From Schistocerca nitens (lineage: Eukaryota; Arthropoda; Insecta; Orthoptera; Acrididae): a stretch of DNA of 64,000 nucleotides. Shown piece by piece: positions 1 through 9,271 of this stretch. The DNA lies in the NCBI RefSeq assembly GCF_023898315.1, contig NC_064614.1, forward strand, positions 378,323,348-378,387,347. Direction: 5' to 3'. The notes under the pieces are model-generated. The model was given only the letters and a program-made list of their open reading frames with translations, was not told the DNA's origin and did no database searches. The first letter of the stretch is position 1. Each line of letters starts with the position of its first letter. A program made the translations under genes and the position numbers.

Positions 1-2484
1 TGACAGAGGAGCCAGACAAAGTGCGTCCCACAAAATAGGGCAGAGAGGGCTCAAAAGGCGTACGGACGCCAACCTTCCTAGGGGAGTAAATCCTAAAATA
101 ATACATGTCCTCTAGAGTGGGCGTTGGGAATGGGGCCAGTAACCACAAACTGTAAAAATGTCATATCACGGAACGTGAAAGAGAGCCTAGGATAAATGAT
201 GGAACATACAGAACACGACTTCAGTAAAGAAAGGGCAAAATATTTGGCAGTAGTAACCTGAAATATACGAGCAATGTTGCAACCTGGAAAAATGATAGAA
301 ACAGCTGTAGAGATCATGAAGTTTAAGGAAAATACTGTAACATTACAAAAACTGAGACGGCAAGAGCAAGGACAGATAGATATACCTCAGTATTCTGTTC
401 TGTACAATGCATCATAAACAAGAACAGCACAATCTGGAACAGGATTTATAATAACAAAAGAGATTAGGAAAAGTCTTTTGGAATTTGAACATTTAAACGA
501 AAGACTCACCTGACTGAGAAAAAAAGGAAAACTTAGGAATATAACAATAATAACAGCATACACACCAACAAAAGAAGCAGAGGAAGCAGTAAGAACAGTT
601 TTATGAATACTTTGAAAGTAAATGTAGTAAAGTACAAAACTATGATCTACTGCTAATTCTGGGTGACTTTAATGCACAGGTCGGGAGAAATGAATGTGGA
701 AGACTATCAAGGAGAAACACATCACATGAAGAAAGTAATGAGTAACGAGTAACATCAGTTTGCTGCAGGAAATAATTTACTCATCAAGAGAACATGTTTC
801 CTGCACAAAACAAAACATGTTGGAGCATGGAAATCAAATATAAATGGAATAGTTAACCAGATAGACCACATGTTAGTAAAAAGCGCGATATGCCACATCA
901 GTCGTAGATGTACGAATCTGCAAGGGTCCACACTGAGATTCAAATCAATATCTTGCAAAAGCCATAGCGAGAGAGACGTTGGCGGTAATAGATAAAACCG
1001 TAATGACAAAAAAAGCACAGTGGAGTAGAGAAAAACTGAATGACCAAAGATCGTGAAAGCATACCAAATAAAAGTTTAAGATCTCTTGGCAGCTAACGAA
1101 GAAACAACGGGAAATCAAGACATATGGAACAGGATTCAGAAAGTAGCGAAAGAGGCAGCAGGAGAAATAACTGGATAAGAAGAAAGGATGGAAGTGAATA
1201 GTTTGATGTTGAATGTAGACTAGCAACAGAGTACAAAAATGCAGCAAGACTGAGAATGGTACAGACAGAGATACAAGAAGCAATGTGGAGGTGTTTAAAG
1301 AATTAAGGTCTAATGTCCATAGAATTAGATGCAAAATTTCAAAGGACAGAAGAACTAAAGGTGCGGAATGAAACAAGGAAATTCCATAACGCAATAGGAA
1401 AGATGAGAAAAAATTTTCAGCCAACACAAAATGCATGTAAAAATATAAATGGTAAGATAATCAGAGGCGAACGGACATTATTGCGAAGATGCGGAGAGTA
1501 TTTTAAATATATGCTCTGTACCAACTGAGACCAAGTATCACAAGATCCACAACAACAGGAGGAGAACATAGAAGCAAGAGAAGATGAAAGAGAATACGCA
1601 AAAAGAATATAACGGAGGGGGAGGAGGCACCTGGTGAAGATGGGATGATGTCAGAACATATAAAATTTGATGGTCATGCTCTAATACGTGAAACACATGC
1701 ACTAACAAATAACATATAGGAAACGGGAGCATGCCAGAGGAACGGAGAATTGGAAAAATGTACCCTAAGTATAAGAAAGCACGAAAGTTAGCTTGTGAAA
1801 ATTACAGGGTCATAACTTTATTGAACACAGATTACAAGATATTTTCCTAGGTGTTAAATGAAAGATAAATAAATGCGCTGAAAATATTCTCGAAGAATAA
1901 CAACGTGGTTTTTTGCCAAATGTAGGCACTTATGAGTATGACAAATATCTCTGCTTCCGCTTTGTTGATTTTAAACAAGCTCTTGGTTCTGTTAACAGAC
2001 CAGCATGGTGAAAAGTAGTAAGATAATTGAGCGTCTACGAGAAGCTGAGGTTAGTTGAGTTAACCATGACGTACACAAAGGCAAAAGTAAAAGTGAAAAA
2101 AAATGTCTGAGAGCTTTAACTTTACACTTGGAGTAAAACAAGGTTATAGAGTCTCTGCAGTCCTGTTCAGTTTAGCACTACGTACTCTGATACAAAAAAT
2201 AACCAACAGAGGAACAATAATGATGAAATCCAGTAAAATACTTGCATAGGCAGAGGATATTGCAATTGTGACAACAGATGCAAACACTCTTAAAGAAATG
2301 GAGCAAAAACTGAGCTTGCAGCAAAGGAAAACAAGACGAAATGCACGGTAAAGTCAGCTTCTAAGACGAAAGGAACACCATACGACCTGGAGGGCCCTAA
2401 TAAATATTTTAAAACTGTCAGTTGCTACCATTATTTAGTGGAATGGCGGGTTTTATGGTCCAAATTAGGAAAAATGTAAATAAA
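1..2484 (+). mobile_element. RTE-like LINE, 5' part (endonuclease and most of RT), decayed
   Basis: Conceptual translation gives a broken non-LTR retrotransposon polyprotein. From about 245 an endonuclease start reads like the usual ATWNVRTL motif with a stop in place of W. The endonuclease core LLILGDFNAQVGRNE lies near 650-700 and QIDHMLV near 860. Reverse transcriptase pieces follow: NYRVITLLNTDYKIF near 1800, GVKQGYRVSAVLFSLAL near 2130 and a degraded A-x-D-D-like box near 2250. Several frames and stops are needed, so it is a pseudogene. The frame stops being LINE-like at the TA that borders a Tc1-like insertion, and the missing C-terminal part reappears at 8296-8905. Clade assignment to RTE is from motif style only. 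Confidence 0.8.
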
Positions 2485-2486
2485 TA

Positions 2487-3921
2487 CACACATCAAAAAA
2501 TGTTTTGCATCACCCCACTTATCGGAACTCCTGAAGATGCCTGTAGATATTTTATCACAGACACAGTACCCTTTGACTGTTCAGAGACGACACTAAACCC
2601 GCCCAAGACGTACACAGCCATGCATGACCAGTGCCTGTTAGACGAAGGGGGTCCGACAGTCGATCATTTACATTCCACCAGGAAGGAAATACACCGTTCC
2701 TATTGTCTGCAGTTCAACCATGCCTAGACGGTCAATACCGCAGTTCGATAGCGTCCGCACTGTTACTTTGTGTCAGGAAGAGCTCTCAACAATGGAAGTA
2801 TCCAGGCGTCTCGGAGTGAACCAAAGCAATGTTGTTCGGACATGGAGGAGATACAGAGAGACAGGAACTGTCGACGACATGCCTCACTCAGGCCGCCCAA
2901 GGGCTACTATTGCAGTGGATGACCGCTACCAAACGATTATGGCTCGGAGGAACCCAGACAGCAAGGCCACCATGTTGAATAATTCTTTTCGTGCAGCCAC
3001 AGGACATCGTGTGACGACTCAAACTGTGCGCAATAAGCTGCATGATGAGCAACTTCACTCCCGACGTCCATAGCGAGGTCCTTCTGTGCAACCACAACAC
3101 CATGCAGCGCAGTACAGATGGGCCGAGTAACATGCCGAATAGACCGCTCAGGATTGGCATTACGCTCTCTTTACCGATGAGTGTCGCATATGCCTTCAAC
3201 CAGACAATGTTCGGAGACGCGTTTGGAGCGCTCCCGATCAGGTTGAACGCCTTAGACACACTGTCCAGCGAGTGCAGCAAGGTGGAGATTCCCTGCTGTT
3301 TTGGGGAGGCATTACGTAGATTCAAAGTACGCCGCTGATGGTCATCGAAGGCCCCGTAACGGATGTACGATACGTGAATGTCATCCTCCGACCGATAGTG
3401 CAACCATATCGGCAGCATATTGGTGAGGCATTCGTCTTCATGGATGACAATTCGCGCCCCCATCGTGCACATCATGTGAATGACGTCCTTCAGGATAACG
3501 ACATCGCTCGATTAGAGTGGCGAGACACGAACCCTATAGGACGAGCCAGGTATGGATTGAAAAAGGGCTGTTTATGGACGACGTGACCCACCAACCACTC
3601 TGAGAGATCTACGTCGAATCACCGTTGTGGAGTGGGACAATCTGGACCAACAGTGCCTTGATGAACTTGTGGATAGTATGCCACGACGAATACAGACATG
3701 CGTTAATGCAAGAAGACGTGATACTAGGTATTAGAGATACCGTTGTGTAGAGAAATCTGGGCCACCACCTTTGAAGGTCCCGCTTTATGGTGGTACAACT
3801 TGCATTGTGTGGTTTTCATGAGCAACAAAAAGAGTGGAAATGATGTTTATGTTGATCTCTGTTCCAATTGTCCAATTGACTGTACAGGTTCCGGAACTCT
3901 CGGAACTTTTGTTGATCTGTG
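2487..3921 (+). mobile_element. Tc1-like transposon, decayed (family A)
   Basis: A 1,435-bp element bounded by TA at 2485-2486 and 3922-3923. The ends form imperfect inverted repeats: TACACACATCAAAAAA on the left, and TACACAGATCAACAAAAG on the right when reverse-complemented. It carries a broken Tc1-type transposase on the + strand. It interrupts the LINE that begins at position 1, so it is younger than that copy. A 5S-derived SINE later landed on its right edge, because the SINE target duplication includes the last bases of this element. Confidence 0.85.
2720..3720 (+). pseudogene. Tc1-like transposase pseudogene
   Basis: The start is MPRRSIPQFD at 2720. Residues 1-117 contain the paired-type helix-turn-helix region (EVSRRLGVNQSNVVRTWRRY) and the second DNA-binding part. 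The frame ends at a stop at 3073, where the family normally has Trp. Downstream pieces appear in other frames: the DDE strand with FVFMDDNSRPHRAHHVNDVL near 3440-3480, then a short deletion before NPIGRARYG, so the final catalytic Glu region is damaged. Tc1 transposases cut and paste DNA at TA in the nucleus. This copy cannot encode an active enzyme. Confidence 0.85.
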
Positions 3922-3929
3922 TATATTTG

Positions 3930-4237
3930 CCCTTGCCGCAGTGGAAACACCGGTTACCATGAGATCACTGAAGTTAAGCGCTGTCGGGCGTGGTCGGCAC
4001 TTGGATGGGTGAGCATCCAGGCCACCATGCGCTGTTGCCATTTTTCGTGGTGCACTCAGCCTAGTGATGCCAATTGAGGAGCTACTCGACCGAATAGTAG
4101 TGGCTTTGGTCAAGAATACCATCATAACGGCTGGGAGAGCGGTGTGCTGACCCCACGCCCCTCCTGTCCGCATCCTCCACTGAGGATGACACGGCGGTCG
4201 AATGGTCCCGGTAGGCCACTCGTGCCCTGAAGACGGA
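3930..4237 (+). mobile_element. 5S rRNA-derived SINE (SINE3-like)
   Basis: The first ~115 bp resemble 5S rRNA, including the internal promoter blocks GATCACTGAAGTTAAGC (A-box region) and CTTGGATGGGTGA (C-box region). About 190 bp of unrelated body follow. A perfect 11-bp direct repeat GTGTATATTTG flanks the unit at 3919-3929 and 4238-4248, as expected for LINE-mediated insertion. The left copy of the duplication overlaps the end of the Tc1-like element, so the SINE is younger. It is not a 5S gene: the 5' end of the 5S sequence is changed and a long tail is attached. Confidence 0.85.
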
Positions 4238-4510
4238 GTGTATATTTGTAGCTCAAATCAGTTATGAGCGAAAAATCATAATCTCACCTTTTTTCCTCTA
4301 AGTAATAAAAAAAAAATACTTAGCTACGTATGAAGGGAACATGACACAAAATGTAATTAGAATGAACCTTGCATTTTGGGTACTTGAAATTGGTTGATAG
4401 TATGGGCCACACCAATATGATTATGTTTATAAATTAAAAAGATTGTTCTGAATAAAAATTTTATTGTTTAATACTACACACGTTGTATAACATATTATAA
4501 CTCATTTACC

Positions 4511-6397
4511 CTATGATTTATTTAGCGTACAGGGATCACAAAAATAAAAAAGTACGACGCCAACGTCTGCACAGAGTTCATGTGCCCAGCCTTTACACTT
4601 GTTGCACTGAATCCAGTTCTCCTCATAGCATTCTCCACACACAATACATTTTACATCTACAACGTCTTGAGAAGTGTTTGGTTTAGGATTTTCATTAGGA
4701 AAAATTTTCATTTGTGCATTTTTCTTTTTCTTATTGATCTTCGTTTGTTCTTGTTTTGAAAATTTCATCTGTTTCTTTCTCTGTTGTGCTTCTTACTTTG
4801 TTCTTCTGAATCTTTCTTGCCTGTCAACGTATTTTTTATTGGTGTTGATGTCAATATTTCGCTTTTCCGTGCCTTTCTTTTCCGACCTGTTTTCGCCGGA
4901 GGAGGGTAAAGGCGACACCTCTTTTGAAACACTTCCAAAATCAGAATGTTTACTTGAGTGTAGTGCATTGGTGAAAGTGGTGATCTCTCCCGAAGTGATT
5001 GTAGATTCTGCCTGGAAAGCAAGCATCATGGGGGCGGGGGTTCAGGGCTATCAGAGCTGCTAGTGAGATCGATGTGGCTGTCCTATATGTAGCAACAACA
5101 GCCCCATCAGACGTCATCTCGGGGAGAGATTGCTGTACAATGGTGGTAACTTCACTGCCGATAAATTCCAAATCAGTAAATATGTCTCGATTTGTCGGGT
5201 AATTGCCAGTGCATCTAAATCCATTTTCAGCAATATCTAGTCGACGCACTTCCTTGTATTCATGAGGTACCAATTTTTCTTCATCAGTGTCATTAATTCT
5301 TGACCCTGGATTAGCCCTCATCTACAAACTGCAAACAGTGTTGTAACAATTTTTGAAAGGTTTCATGAACGTCCTATCAAGAGGCTGCATCTTATGAGAA
5401 GTGTGTGGGGGAAAACTTCACATATGTACATGGTTTTCCCGAGCAAACATGATGGCATCTAAGTCCTTGCGACTGGAATGCCCATCTACAATCAGCAAAA
5501 CAGGATCTCTTGCTGAGAGCTTTGTGAAGGAAACAAAGTGTCAAAGCCATTTCAGAAAAGCCTCTAACCGCTAGAACTTGGAAAACTAATGATTTCGGTT
5601 GGAGCACCAATCATGAGGCTATCATTCATTCGTTTCCTTGGGAAAATAAAAAGTGGATTCACCGGTTGCACTCATGCAAAAAAAAAAAAAAAAAAAAAAA
5701 AAGTCTAACATTACGTCCCCTCTCTCCAGAAGTCATTTTCCTCACTTGACGTTTGCCTTTCACTGTAATTAGCTTGTCATTTCCATGCAAACACGATACG
5801 CCAGTCTTGTCCGCATTAAAAATTCGGGATGAACAAAGTGAATGCTTTTTTAAAAGAATTTCAGACTTCGACCTGTAGCTTATTAAACCCTACACACCGC
5901 ATCAGACTAGTCGATTGTGGTTTTCTGTAGGTCTGGTTTTGGCGCTTCTTCACAAAACTGGCATAAAAAACTTTTCTACCCATTTTTGTGTTTTTGTTGA
6001 ATCTGTGACTCAAATTTAATTTTTCTGCCAGGTCATAGAACAGTTTCAAAAACTCTATTTTGGACAGGGGCGTTAGTCTCGAATCTAAATCCATCAAATG
6101 AGATACTAACAGTTTTTCACGTCTTTCATCGAAGATTGCCTTAAAAGACCCCATTTATGTTTTCATACCACTTGTCTCATTATTTTCTATACCTTTTAAC
6201 TTTCTTTGTAGAGTGCTTCTAGGTACATGGTTGCGGTCAGACGCAGCTCTTTCGGAAAGTTTATTTTCCAGTACACTTGCAACAGCATTTTTCATATCAT
6301 TCACTGACCATTCTCCCCGACCTCCATCTTCTGTCTTTTTTTTAATGTTGGCATAGTATCCTAAAAAAAAGGAAGTGAGTTCCGGGGCCAATACCAC
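4511..6397 (-). pseudogene. pogo/Tigger-like transposase pseudogene with C-terminal PHD-like finger
   Basis: Reading the minus strand from about 6340, a psq-type helix-turn-helix (WSVNDMKNAVASVLENKLS) comes first. A CENP-B-like second HTH ends in RKPQSTSLMRCVGFNK near 5900. DDE-superfamily pieces follow, including GRNVR near 5720 and PHTSHKMQPLDRTFMKPFK near 5370. The end is a cysteine finger, CIVCGECYEENWIQCNKC...C..C, at 4515-4640, resembling a PHD finger. The frame is broken at least five times. A run of about 25 A (5678-5702) lies inside the catalytic domain. The family normally cuts and pastes at TA; this copy is dead. Confidence 0.8.
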
Positions 6398-6887
6398 CCG
6401 AATGTCGCATGGCCCTTACTAAATGACTCACATTGATATGAAAACATGGTAGTAAGCGAAAAATTGCTAGAGCAAACGAAATGCAATTGTCAGTGTCTTA
6501 GATTAATAGAGTAACCTAAATAACATCTCTAGGTTCAGAAGTATATTCTTACCTGTAATGATTCAGGGTGATCTTAAACAGTATTCGAGGAGCAGAAAAA
6601 AACACTAATCACTCACAGACGATATGACACGTGGAATCAGACAAACTCTCTGCACATGGCTAAATGGCGCTGGCGGCACACTGTGTACCATGCTGCTATC
6701 TACAAGGTGCATTCAAGTTCTAAGGCCTCCGATTTTTTTTCTCCGGACTGGAAAGAGATAGAAACATGCGCATTGTTTTAAAATGAGGCCGCGTTTATTG
6801 TCAATACGTCCCAGAGATGGCAGCACCGTACGGCAGATGGAATTTTACCGCCAGTGGCGAGAATGAGAACTGTTTTAAATACTTAAA

Positions 6888-8150
6888 ATGGCGACGTTTT
6901 CCTTACTTGAACAACGTGCAATCATTCGTTTTCTGCATTTGCGTGGTGTGAAACCAATTGAAATTCATCGACAGTTGAAGGAGACATGTGGTGATGGAGT
7001 TATGGATGTGTCAAAAGTGCGTTCGTGGGTGCGACAGTTTAATGAAGGCAGAACATCGTGTGACAACAAACCGAAACAACCTCGGGCTCGCACAAGCCGG
7101 TCTGACAACATGATCGAGAAAGTGGAGAGAATTGTTTTGCGGGATCGCCGAATGACTGTTGAACAGATCGCCTCCAGAGTTGGCATTTCTGTGGGTTCTG
7201 TGCACACAATCCTGCATGACGACCTGAAAATGCGAAAAGTGTCATCCAGGTGGGTGCCACGAATGCTGACGGACAACCACATGGCTGCCCGTGTGGCATG
7301 TTGCCAAGCAATGTTGATGCGCAACGACAGCATGAATGGGACTTTCTTTTCGTCGGTTGTGACAATGGATGAGACGTGGATGCCATTTTTCAATCCAGAA
7401 ACAAAGCGCCAGTCAGCTCAATGGAAGCACACAGATTCACCACCACCAAAAAAATTTCGGGTAACCGCCAGTGCTGAAAAAATGATGGTGTCCATGTTCT
7501 GGGACAGCGAGGGCGTAATCCTGACCCATTGCGTTCCAAAGGGCACTACGGTAACAGGTGCATCCTACGAAAATAGCCGGCCGAAGTGGCCGTGCGGTTA
7601 AAGGCGCTGCAGTCTGGAACCGCAAGACCGCTACGGTCGCAGGTTCGCATTCTGCCTAGGGATAGATGTTTGTGATGTCCTTAGGTTAGTTAGGTTTAAC
7701 TAGTTCTAACTTCTAGGGGACTAATGACCTCAGAAGTTGAGTCCCATAGTACTCAGAGCCATTTGAACCTACGAAAATGTTTTGAAGAACAAATTCCTTC
7801 CTGCACTGCAACAAAAACGTCCGGGAAGGGCTGCGCGTGTGCTGTTTCACCAAGACAACGCACTCGCACATCGAGCTAACGTTACGCAACAGTTTCTTCG
7901 TGATAACAACTTTGAAGTGATTCCTCATGCTCCCTACTCACCTGACCTGGCTCCTAGTGACTTTTGGCTTTTTCCAACAATGAAAGACACTCTCCGTGGC
8001 CGCACATTCACCAGCCATGCTGCTATTGCCTCAGCGATTTTCCAGTGGTCAAAACAGACTCCTAAAGAAGCCTTCGCCGCTGCCATGGAATCATGGCGTC
8101 AGCGTTGTGAAAAATGTGTACGTCTGCAGGGCGATTACGTCGAGAAGTAA
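6888..8150 (+). pseudogene. mariner transposase, full length but split by a SINE
   Basis: The start is MATFSLLEQR at 6888. The N-terminal helix-turn-helix region is followed by the first catalytic Asp in VTMDETW (about 7363-7383), the second in LFHQDNALAH (near 7845) and the third in YSPDLAPSDFWLFP (near 7935-7975), giving the mariner D,D34D arrangement. The frame is open for 229 codons up to 7574, is broken by the SINE at 7575-7767, and continues for 123 codons from 7779 to a stop at 8148-8150. That is 352 residues in total, the usual mariner length. I see no other stop or frameshift. The protein would bind the inverted repeats and move the element into TA sites. Confidence 0.93.
7575..7767 (+). 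mobile_element. tRNA-headed SINE (main family) inside mariner
   Basis: The head is a class II (long variable arm, Ser/Leu-like) tRNA sequence beginning GCCGGCCGAAGTGGCCG, with a degraded B box. The body runs CCTTAGGTTAGTTAGG and the 3' end ATTTGAA. A perfect 11-bp duplication CCTACGAAAAT flanks it at 7564-7574 and 7768-7778. It disrupts the mariner reading frame after the codons for SYEN. Confidence 0.95.
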
Positions 8151-8295
8151 CGCCAGTTTCATCGATTTCGGGTGAGTAGTTAATTAGAAAAAAAATCGGA
8201 GGCCTTAGGACTTGAATGCACCTCGTAGTAGTGAATAGCTGAAATGCCAACCGGCCCATATTATCCGCTGGCCCATACTACCCGCCGTACCCTTA

Positions 8296-8905
8296 CGTGT
8301 CTTCTTACCCAGCGATAGTAATATGAAACAATGTACTACAGAAGGGATACAAGCAGGAAAAAGAGGCTATTAAGCAAACTCACAGGTGTTCAAGAATTCC
8401 CTAATCACAACATCAACCAAGTTAAGAGTACACTATTCCCATGTGCGACCAGTTGTTACATACGGAGCAGAAATGTTTACGATGACAGAAGCAGATACGA
8501 ATAACCTAACGGCATTTGAAAGTAAAATCCTGCGAAAAATGTATGGGTCCGTGAGAGAGGCGAAGGGTTGGAGAATATGGGAGAACCATGAAATACATTA
8601 GATTATACGGGGGAAAAGTATTGCAAAATTTGTTAAATTTTAAATAACGCACTGGTTAGGCCATATGGAAAAGATAAAAGATTACAGGTTACCAAAACGA
8701 AGAGTGAAAGGCAGACCAAATTCCACCAGCAAGAACGGCCGACCAAAAAATAAATAGCTGGACCATGTGGTGGCTGACCTTACCAAGATGGAGATTCGAG
8801 AATAGAAGAGAAACGTAAGAACAGAAATGTGTGGAGCAAGAGTGCTGAGGATGCTAAGGCTCATCAAGGGCTATAGTGCAAAGAAAAATAATAAGATGAA
8901 GAACC
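8296..8905 (+). mobile_element. RTE-like LINE, 3' part (continuation of the copy at 1-2484)
   Basis: The translation gives the C-terminal region typical of these elements: IQAGKRGY, then LRVHYSHVRPVVTYGAEMF, then LTAFESKILRKMYGSVREA, then a degraded WLGHMEK at about 8650 and basic residues RVKGRPN. It ends with an A/T/G-rich simple tail near 8880-8905. It begins just where the left part stops (VQIRKNVNKY near 2484), so one LINE copy was split by about 5.8 kb of later insertions. Multiple stops and frameshifts are present. Confidence 0.8.
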
Positions 8906-9269
8906 ATCTGTGAATACTGTAACTGCTGTCGGTCGTACCGAATCACAGTTCTCATCTGCTGCATATACTACTGAATATAAACATTCAAATGTCATTCTGT
9001 TCTATTATCGCATTTTCCTCTGTACAAAACTAAGCTGATATAGCTTTCATACTGATCGGAAAGACGTTGTGAGTGCCAAATTTATGTGCTAGGTCGAAAA
9101 CATTTACAAACAATAGTGAATGCAATATCCGAGTTCGGAAAAGGACTCTAAAAGAAGCTCTTCATATTTACCACATTGACCAGGTGAATTATCAAATCCA
9201 CTTCCACATTCACAGTACTTACTGAATGCATAGCAGACATCCAAATAAGAGAGAAACCAAGAAATGCGG
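8906..9269. other. anonymous intergenic sequence
   Basis: AT-rich sequence between the LINE tail and the second pogo-like element. I see no open frame, RNA gene or repeat here that I can name. Confidence 0.5.
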
Positions 9270-9271
9270 TA

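Larger units (their letters stand above)
6703..8225 (+). mobile_element. mariner transposon carrying a SINE insertion
   Basis: The TA target duplications are at 6701-6702 and 8226-8227. Terminal inverted repeats of about 38 bp differ at only two positions: the left end runs CAAGGTGCATTCAAGTTC, the right end reverse-complemented CGAGGTGCATTCAAGTCC, then both read TAAGGCCTCCGATTTTTTT. Without the SINE and its duplicated target the element is about 1.32 kb, the normal mariner size. It lies within the pogo-like element, so it is younger than it. Confidence 0.93.
4377..8293 (-). mobile_element. pogo/Tigger-like DNA transposon 1, interrupted by a mariner
   Basis: This element carries a minus-strand DDE transposase relic (4511-6397). 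Sub-terminal sequence is shared in inverted orientation: GATAGTATGGGCC at about 4397-4409 and its complement GGCCCATACTACC at 8271-8283, with GGGTAC nearer each end. The exact ends are uncertain, because a TA target duplication is clear only on the right (8294-8295). A mariner (6703-8225) sits in the 5' untranslated side. The 4249-4376 stretch to its left is AT-rich and unassigned. Confidence 0.6.

Noticed and set aside
3930..4045. 5S rRNA gene
   Set aside because: The 5' end is altered, an unrelated 190-bp tail is attached, and a perfect target duplication surrounds the unit.
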